This document shows, in pieces, positions 5,412 to 5,423 of a DNA stretch of 5,423 nt; the first letter of the stretch is position 1, and the number at the start of each line of letters is the position of its first letter. The position numbers were made by a program, and so were the translations under genes. Below the pieces are notes generated by a model that did no database searches, was not told where the DNA came from, and saw only the letters and a list, made by a program, of their open reading frames with translations. Source of the DNA: Bacteroidales bacterium UBA2716 (lineage in GTDB: Bacteria > Bacteroidota > Bacteroidia > Bacteroidales > UBA932); assembly GCA_002354005.1 (NCBI GenBank), contig DEKS01000164.1, forward strand, positions 763 to 6,185. The letters are read 5' to 3'.

Positions 5412-5423
5412 AAAAACCCGGTT

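Noticed and set aside
5223..5423. tRNA-Leu 3' end as an attachment site for an integrated element
   Set aside because: No repeat of the tRNA 3' end and no integrase gene is visible in the downstream sequence available, and the native-looking terminator is intact.

Overview
The window looks like chromosomal DNA of a fairly G+C-rich member of the Bacteroidales (Bacteroidota). Four independent signs support this: (1) gene starts are preceded by the phylum's promoter pattern TTTG-N19/20-TAnnTTTG rather than sigma70 boxes; (2) there are no good Shine-Dalgarno sequences in front of the ATGs; (3) DUF177 (YceD-like) and rpmF are paired and follow typA; (4) a FimB/Mfa2-type lipoprotein of the kind found in Bacteroidales fimbrial loci is present. 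The genus cannot be fixed from this sequence alone.

Layout. The left half (1-2604) is a minus-strand translation/ribosome block. Read in the direction of transcription it holds a typA promoter (2573-2604), typA/bipA (2551-746), a second promoter in the short gap (739-709), a DUF177 gene (683-219), rpmF (198-16, ribosomal protein L32), and a probable intrinsic terminator overlapping the rpmF stop. The right half is on the plus strand. A roughly 230-bp divergent intergenic region contains repeated CGGATAA-type motifs and nested inverted repeats. It is followed by a two-gene lipoprotein unit: a 525-aa lipoprotein with a HEMSH zinc-metallopeptidase signature (2832-4409), whose stop overlaps the start of a 255-aa FimB/Mfa2-family lipoprotein (4399-5166). 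A strong promoter then drives tRNA-Leu(CAG) (5223-5306), which is closed by a clear hairpin-T-run terminator. The last ~80 bases hold no gene, only a short direct repeat cut off by the window edge.

How the parts work together. The left block is housekeeping: a ribosome-associated GTPase, a protein of the 23S rRNA/large-subunit family, and a large-subunit protein. The right pair is accessory, cell-envelope material. Both products carry lipoprotein signals and are translationally overlapped, so they are probably made together and sit in the outer membrane. A metallopeptidase-like lipoprotein coupled to a fimbrial-anchor-like lipoprotein, with no fimbrillin (FimA-type) gene in view, is the most interesting part of the window. 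The repeat-rich control region in front of it comes next. No CRISPR array, phage, insertion sequence or plasmid function is visible.
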